This document shows positions 58,089 to 64,000 of a DNA stretch of 64,000 nt, one piece after another. Under the pieces are notes generated by a model. That model saw only the letters and a program-made list of their open reading frames with translations, was not told where the DNA came from and did no database searches. The position numbers and the translations under genes were made by a program. The DNA is from Hevea brasiliensis. Taxonomy: Eukaryota > Streptophyta > Magnoliopsida > Malpighiales > Euphorbiaceae. The first letter of the stretch is position 1. The number at the start of each line of letters is the position of its first letter. The stretch spans positions 62,342,619 to 62,406,618 of the forward strand of contig NC_079507.1 in the NCBI RefSeq assembly GCF_030052815.1. Direction: 5' to 3'.

Positions 58089-58509
58089 TTGAGTTATCTA
58101 ATTCAGTTACCTGGAAAGATCCTATTACTTCCTCCTTGCATGATTTTACCCGTAAGTTCAGTGTGGTCTCCTCCACCAGCTGGAACTCTTAAGTTGAATA
58201 GTGATGTGGCTTGGAGAGATGCTGCTTCTTGTGCAACCATTGCTGTTGTCCTTAGAAACCATGAAGGAAAACTTTTGGATGGACATGTGTGTCTTACTCA
58301 GGCTTCTTCTCCTCTTGCGAGTGAAGCAAAAGCTTTTCTTCAAGCTACACAGTTTGCTTGATTCATTGGAGCTTTTTCAGTTATTCTTGAGATGGATTCT
58401 TCTTCTTTATTCAAAGTGGTGTCTAATTTGGAGGATATTTGATGCTACCGGTGGTCTTCGGGTCTTGGTTCTATTGAATAAGAGATTGTGAGGTGGATGT
58501 CATTCTGAC
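58089..58509 (+). pseudogene. Retroelement RNase H domain remnant (RVT_3-like)
   Basis: One frame reads VWSPPPAGTLKLNSDVAWRD, then IAVVLRNHEGKLLDG, then ASEAKAFLQATQFA. It continues after a stop at 58359-58361 with VILEMDSSSLFKVV. These match the RNase H fold appended to plant non-LTR retrotransposons, and the catalytic acidic positions (D in LNSD, E in SEAKA, D in EMDS) are still visible. In-frame stops and the absence of an upstream reverse transcriptase show it is a dead fragment. Confidence 0.65.
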
Positions 58510-60270
58510 CGGTCACTCCCACATTCAAGTCAGAGATCAATTCTTAAGAAAGAAAACAGAGAAGGGAATTGTAAAGTCAATAAGCATGCCTATTTCTGGT
58601 TACTTATTTGATATTTATAGGTTTTTTTAGGAAATAACCTTACTTCGTTTGTGAGTTTGATATTGGCCAAATCTTTGGGATTTCCTTTGTAAAAACCTGC
58701 TTTTACTTGATTGCTGGTGTGATTATTGTTTGACCTGTGAGATATGGGCTCCTGTCTGATTCTTGGTTGCTTGTTCGGTAAAATCTTTGACAGTCTAAAC
58801 ATCATCAGACTTTGACAGTCACGCTGGACAGATTTAACTGTTTGACTGCCATGTTGATTGAGGTTGACAATCATTCTGCAGTTCAACTTGTAATATTATT
58901 TAAAATGAACTGTCTTGGAATCTCACAGAAAAACTCATATTTTGTTGTGAATGTGGCTCTGGACTGCTGGTGTTGGGGTGGCAAGGTTGTTAAGCAAGCT
59001 ACTAGTGGTTGGTTGTCTGCCAAGCCTTCATTGTGAAATGATTTTGGAGCAGCAAAAACAGAATTGTTCAAATTACATCATTAATTTTTCAGTAAAATAG
59101 AGTAAGAGCATTGGTCTGGTTAATTTTTGCGGTCAGGAAGTCCTAAATTTTTCAATAGATTGAAGGACGAGTTGTTAAAGATGCTGTTAATTATATATAT
59201 ATATATATATAAAAGGTTTGTATGATGGACCTCACATTCTAGGGGCAAAAATTTTGTTGAATAGATTCCTTGAATTCAAGTTTGAGTGGAGCTTTACAAG
59301 GTTAAGCAAAACTAGTTCACTAATAGTAGGAGAGATGTTATTACATTCTTGGTACAAATTTAATCAGGGATCTAAATTTTCCACAATTGGGTTGGGATGC
59401 CTAAAGTCTGAGAAAAGTTTAGATGCTTGGAGCTTAGAATTAGGCAATCAATCAAATGATTTTTTTAATTTTGTTGATGCTCTGCTTCCTAGCAGTTCCC
59501 TTATTGATTCGAGAGATCATTACTCTAATTATTTTGAATTTTACATTTTTTTTCTTTTTCCCGTCTATTCTAACATATGTTTTTCCCACTTTCTTGTGTC
59601 AGCAACATGCCCACATTGCAACTTTGGAAGGGCCTGTTAACAACAGCTGCAGATCTGATCGGCGGATGAGCCAGCAAAAACGTTTTACTTTTGCTTGAAT
59701 GAGAAGTGCTCGAAGATGTGGCATGAGGACTAAATATTTTCTTGTGCATGTTTTATTTTGAACTTTTAAAGCTTTTCAAGGAATTCTTGCATCTTCCATG
59801 TTCGGGTGTCTCCTAGTATTTGATGGGGTGGCCAATATTCAAGCGGTTATTTTGGTTGTTAACTAGGCTGCGCAATGAGTCAACACCAGCCAACAAATGA
59901 AAATGATGATGAAACTTTTACATGGACTCTTTGTTGGGACCCTTGTACGACAGTGCATAGTTTTTATCAATTTCAAGATCTTGTTTCTCATGAATCATGA
60001 TCAATGATCCAGTCAAAATGGAACTGAAAACTCAGAATCTGGCAATGACTATTGCAGGGCGATGGATATAGCATGGAAAAGGAAAACAGTTCATAGATTG
60101 TGCAAAACACAATCAAACTTGAACAATTATATTCATGCACTGTATTTCCAAACAAAAGTAAAATAAAGTCTGAAAGGGTCGAGGCTGTTGGAGGATTCAG
60201 TTCACAATGTCCCAACCTTATCGACAAAATTAATTGAACATGTAGAAGATTGATTGGTATATAATCATGT
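58510..60270. other. Spacer with short unrecognised frames
   Basis: It contains an (AT)n run at 59191-59210 and a 140-codon plus frame at 59218-59640 that opens at TTG rather than ATG. I could not assign this frame to a family, although its composition is protein-like (FKFEWSFTRLSKTSS, KFSTIGLGCLKS). It may be an exon remnant of a lost gene. Confidence 0.35.
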
Positions 60271-60276
60271 TCTTGA

Positions 60277-60755
60277 TCAGTGAACTGTCAGCTGCTTCTT
60301 TGCTGTCCATCTCTTTATGGTGACCTCCAATGCCTCCTCCCTCATCCTAGAAAACTCATGAAACCAATTCTGGTGCTGTGCTTGCTTTAGCTCAACATTG
60401 AGATCTTTGCCGAACAGGTACAGAGATGAAGAGCTACTTGTCAAGCTTGTATCATTGGATGCTCCACTTAGATTTGTAAATGACAGCTCAGAATTCTTTG
60501 CAGATTCATTCAGTGTAATGCATTCTCCAATACTGGTATCATTTCTTTCCAATTTGTGAGCTTAACTCTCTAAAGCTTCCATCAGTATTATAATCAGGGA
60601 ATTCAGATGTCTTATCAATTTTAGAGGAAACATCTTCAGCCAGTATCTTTGAAACAAATGATGCTTGTGAATATTGATCTTCCATATTAGCCAAACTTGG
60701 AGAAGAATAATAGTCAAAATGATAAATAGGTTAACTACTGTTAACACAGGGATTG
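60277..60755 (-). pseudogene. Unrecognised gene fragment, frameshifted
   Basis: One minus-strand frame reads FDYYSSPSLANMEDQYSQAS to SSQIGK in 60550-60715. Then it stops, while a shifted frame continues with NDTSIGECITLNESAKN and ends RMREEALEVTIKRWTAKKQ and LTVH (to 60277). Protein-like composition on both sides of a single shift suggests a C-terminal exon with a one-base indel, or an exon pair whose splice I cannot see. I do not recognise the family. The C-terminal part is charged and helical. Confidence 0.4.
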
Positions 60756-60779
60756 TCAATCCCTCATCAGCTTGTAAGC

Positions 60780-61635
60780 TATCTTCTTAAGGAGTTGTGG
60801 TCAACGCAGAAAGAACATCTTTCTCAGCCACTGGTTGAGGTTGAGAAGAAAGGTTTAAAACCGTGTAAAATGTTAAATGAACGTCAAATATTAATGTGCA
60901 ATAGATGAGATCATATGAATATACTCTCATGGTTCTTGACCTTACGGTGGTAAGTTTATCGTGAGACTGAACAAGGTAATGGTGGTCAGATGATGATGAC
61001 GATGGTGATGGTTGCTGTTAGCTCAACAGGCCAAGAGCACTCACAGTAGTTGATCCCGATAGAAAACGGTGTCGTTGTTAATTTTATTATTTGGACTCTG
61101 TTAGAGTTTAGCCAATGCCCAATGGTTTTATTATTTTTACGACTTGGAGATTGGAATTCATGAAAAATTAACTAATGATGATAAATCGAAGCTGGATTCA
61201 TTTTTCATATTTCATATGTTCCTAAACCATAATTTGTTTATTGAATATTTTTTAGTTTCATGCAAAGTTGTTTTAAAACTGTCTTTTTCCATGTCATTCA
61301 ATTTAACTATATTTGAAAATGATTGCTCTTTATTTTTAGTAAATATATTTTTATGTTAAGGGGGCATAGTTTATTTTAAATTAAAAAAAAAATAATCATA
61401 TTGGCTTAATTTGAAAATGCACCTCAAATGAGAGACCAGTGTTAAAAGTTGTTCCCTCATAAGGGCAGAAAAATAATGAACAAGAAAATCAAAATTAATG
61501 AGACAATCTGGCACTTATAGACATTGAAGAAATTGCAATTCATTCTTTTTTTTTTTACTATATATTTCTATATGTACAGAAACATGATTGGTCAAATAAT
61601 TACATAAGAATAAGCTACAGCTACAAAATGAAGAA
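60780..61635. other. Spacer upstream of the HUB2-like 3' end
   Basis: Mixed to AT-rich. A short TGATGA repeat lies near 60985-61015. Bases 61400-61640 are probably the 3'UTR of the minus-strand E3 ligase gene. No additional gene was recognised. Confidence 0.4.
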
Positions 61636-61641
61636 GCTTAT

Positions 61642-63717
61642 TCATATCTTAACAAACCTAACATCACTCTGACCAAATGCAGTTCCGCATCCAGGGCATT
61701 TCCGATGGCGAATCTCTAAGTTCCTCTGGATACATGGATTGCAGAACAAATGATAGCATTTCACTATTACCACCTGCCAAATACAGATTACTTCCAAATA
61801 TATCAGCTTATTCAAGGTATCTAACATGATTAAAGAGGCACAGCCCAGGAAATTATTTAATATACCCAGTGCACTAAAAATTAAAGCATCCAGCCGGCTG
61901 TTGTACTTACCTCCTTTGGCCGGTCAGAACACACGCTGCACTTGAGCATACTTTTGCACTCTTTTAACTCTTCCTGGAGTCGTTGTATAGCAGCTTCACC
62001 ACTTTCAGAACTCATCTCAGCAATCTTATCATTCAACTCCTTGAGCTCTTCCTCGAGTTTCTTCCTTTCACTTCTGGCTTAACAAAAGCCATTAATCAGA
62101 CATAAGATTTAGTTCACAGAGCACTAAACAAGTGCATAATATGGTTTAAGCCTTTACTAGACTATATAGCTTCATTTCATATCCCTCACATTTATAACAC
62201 CTACCACAAACTTCTAAACCCCCAAGGGGATTAGATCACTCCTCCTAAATGTAACATTCTTTAATCAAGTGTCACTCGCTATTACTGAAGACTATGTGGT
62301 GAAGCTGCCTATGTAGATGGTATGCTAGTAACCCAGCTACACATGGAATCACAAAGCCATAAAGAAGGGCAGGAAACAGCCATCCATTAAATCACCAGAA
62401 CTAGATGGATTATTAGTTACTACAACAATGTCTCATCTAAACATCAACTAGATGACTAATGTAGTTTATATTCATCTGCTTAGGCTTATGGCCCATGTCC
62501 TGTCCATAACCCAAGCCCATCTTGGAGGGAAGAACCTCTTCACAACTATTTTAGTATTAGTAGTACGAAATTTAACAAAGTGTTTTTATATTTTGGTTGG
62601 ACTATTTAACAATTTTCTATTTTTGTTTCTCTTGATAAGACTGTTGCTCTATAGACATTGAGTTTTTTAGTTGAATTGAGAACTTATGTGATGTATATGA
62701 TATGGAAAGGAGGGTAAAAGAAGAGAAAGGTATCATTGAACCCAAACTTCTTATGTCATGCAGGATATATTTGCCCCTACTTTTACATCAATGCTACAAA
62801 ATGCGATAGAAATGACTCTAATGCACGGCATAAAATCAAAATTTCATATCTAATCATCACAAACATAGAAACCCACCTTTCATTGTGTAATTCAGTTTGA
62901 ACTTCATCTATCTTCTTCTGGATTTGCTCATACTCCTTCTCAGAAGAAGAACCAGCATATTTTAGCCATTTCAACTCCTTCTCAGCGTCCATCAATTCCC
63001 ACCGTGCAGTTTCAAGGTTGACAGCAACATGTCTGTCTTCTTCGGTAGATCTAATTGCCTCTGCCAGACAAACTTTCATCTGCAAAATTCAACCATCAGC
63101 TGATACAGAACAACAAATTGTGCATGTGTCCGCAGAGCTTTTAAAAAACATTACCTGGTCCTCACTCTGGGCAATTCTCATTTTTAAATATTCCACTGAT
63201 GCATTAACTTGTTGAAGTTGCTTTGATAGGGCTTGCTTCTCAGAAAGTAGAGCGCTCTGTGCCTGCTTTGTCTTCACGCTCTCGGAAACAAGCTGGAATG
63301 TAAAACCTCACTAATAAGGTACAGGCGTTCAGCAAGGTAAAGCTTCTCGCAACTGCTTAATAATGTAACACACTAATTTTACAACCACAACAGACAGGTA
63401 ACTAGGACAGACCTTGATATTGTAATCATCCCTCTCTGTCACTTGTTGCAGAAGATGTTGGTTTTGTGTTTGCATATCTTCATATGCTTGACCAATGGTC
63501 TGGAGTAAAAAAATAAAATTCAGGAAGTGATGGGTGGGCGAACAAGATCAGATAGAATGAAGGCAAGCACTGATGAATAAAAACTTCTGCAAACGACCAA
63601 AAAGTACAGCTTTCTGAAAAACAAAAAGATCAAAAACAACATACCTCAATTTCAGAGATATATGCCTCAGCCTCCCTATCTTTACTTTTAATAGCTTCTG
63701 TGAGCTCCCATACATCT
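61642..63717 (-). CDS. HUB2: E3 ubiquitin ligase BRE1-like (HUB2-like), C-terminal part, runs off the right edge
   Basis: RING E3 that, with its HUB partner, monoubiquitinates histone H2B to promote transcription elongation. Six exons are visible: 63645-63717, 63413-63499, 63155-63292, 62877-63079, 61911-62073 and 61642-61773. All phases agree, giving about 264 C-terminal residues of a roughly 880-aa family protein. Most is coiled coil (SKDREAEAYISEIE, SVKTKQAQSALLSEKQ, EVQTELHNERSERKKLEEEL). The C3HC4 RING at the end has KCSVCSDRPKE, then CYHLFCNPC, then RKCPGCGTAFG, and the protein ends DVRFVKI. All zinc ligands are present. The first visible exon starts mid-codon, so upstream exons lie beyond position 64000. 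HUB2 is preferred over HUB1 mainly from conserved gene order. Confidence 0.92.
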
Positions 63718-64000
63718 CTGTACCAGAAGCGATAACAGAACATTGAAGAATGTGTCATTTCCTTAGAAATTAAAAATAATCTCCAAGCAGGATTCCATGC
63801 ACCCGAAAAAATGAAAAACCAGCAGCACTTCCATAGAAACAAATTAAAAAAAAAAAGTACGGCATGATGCATAAATCTTTGCTAATTTATAAGCATAACT
63901 TCATAATAATGCCTAGCTTTTGCTTTTTGGTGTTCGTGTCTGTCCTAATTTCATTCATGACAATCCCAGAAGCCAGAACCTACTAAATTTTCATACGCAA
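63718..64000 (-). other. Intron of the HUB2-like gene at the window edge
   Basis: AT-rich sequence upstream of the acceptor TACAG at 63718-63722. No further coding exon of the family could be recognised before the window ends. Confidence 0.5.

Noticed and set aside
59218..59640. 140-codon plus-strand frame
   Set aside because: It begins at TTG with no ATG near, no family was recognised and no neighbouring exons were found. It is noted only as a possible remnant.

Overview
The window is nuclear DNA from a flowering plant, almost certainly a eudicot. Genes have many GT-AG introns, intergenic DNA is very AT-rich, and the protein families are plant-typical (DUF538, DUF761, GPI-anchored lipid transfer protein, F-box/kelch, HUB-type H2B ubiquitin ligase). 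The sequence alone does not fix the species; a woody rosid such as a Malpighiales member is a guess.

Layout. 1-4.1 kb: AT-rich repeat-derived DNA. 4.1-13.5 kb (+): a complete six-coding-exon DDX3/Ded1-type DEAD-box helicase (RH37-like, 610 aa) with a 5'UTR intron and two long introns. 13.5-17.9 kb: AT-rich, with a palindromic element. 17.9-22.6 kb (+): a two-coding-exon F-box/kelch gene (SAGL1-like, 436 aa). 22.9-25.0 kb (-): two small DUF761 genes in tandem, each with a TATA box. 27.36-32.99 kb: a 5.6-kb mobile element with inverted termini and an ATCAT duplication. It carries a decayed PF04195-like gene on the minus strand and a GATCGG-rich right arm. 34.2-38.8 kb (-): two DUF538 genes. 39-44.8 kb: AT-rich DNA with two large palindromic elements. 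44.9-45.6 kb (-): a three-exon GPI-anchored lipid transfer protein (LTPG6-like, 183 aa). 51-56.5 kb (+): an SF1/BBP-like KH protein of 850 aa. 58-61 kb: a retroelement RNase H remnant and a frameshifted unknown gene. 61.6 kb to the right edge (-): the last six exons of a HUB2/BRE1-like RING E3 ligase.

The genes are independent monocistronic eukaryotic units, not an operon. The order SAGL1 - DUF538 - LTPG - HUB2 matches, from memory of locus numbers, Arabidopsis At1g55270 - At1g55265 - At1g55260 - At1g55250. This supports both the identifications and an ancestral block enlarged here by DUF761 genes, a DUF538 duplicate, the KH gene and transposons. Exon boundaries were worked out by hand from reading-frame continuity and GT/AG sites. 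The most unusual structure is the 5.6-kb element at 27.36-32.99 kb: its ends are inverted repeats rather than obvious LTRs, although the gene it carries is usually described as gypsy-type.
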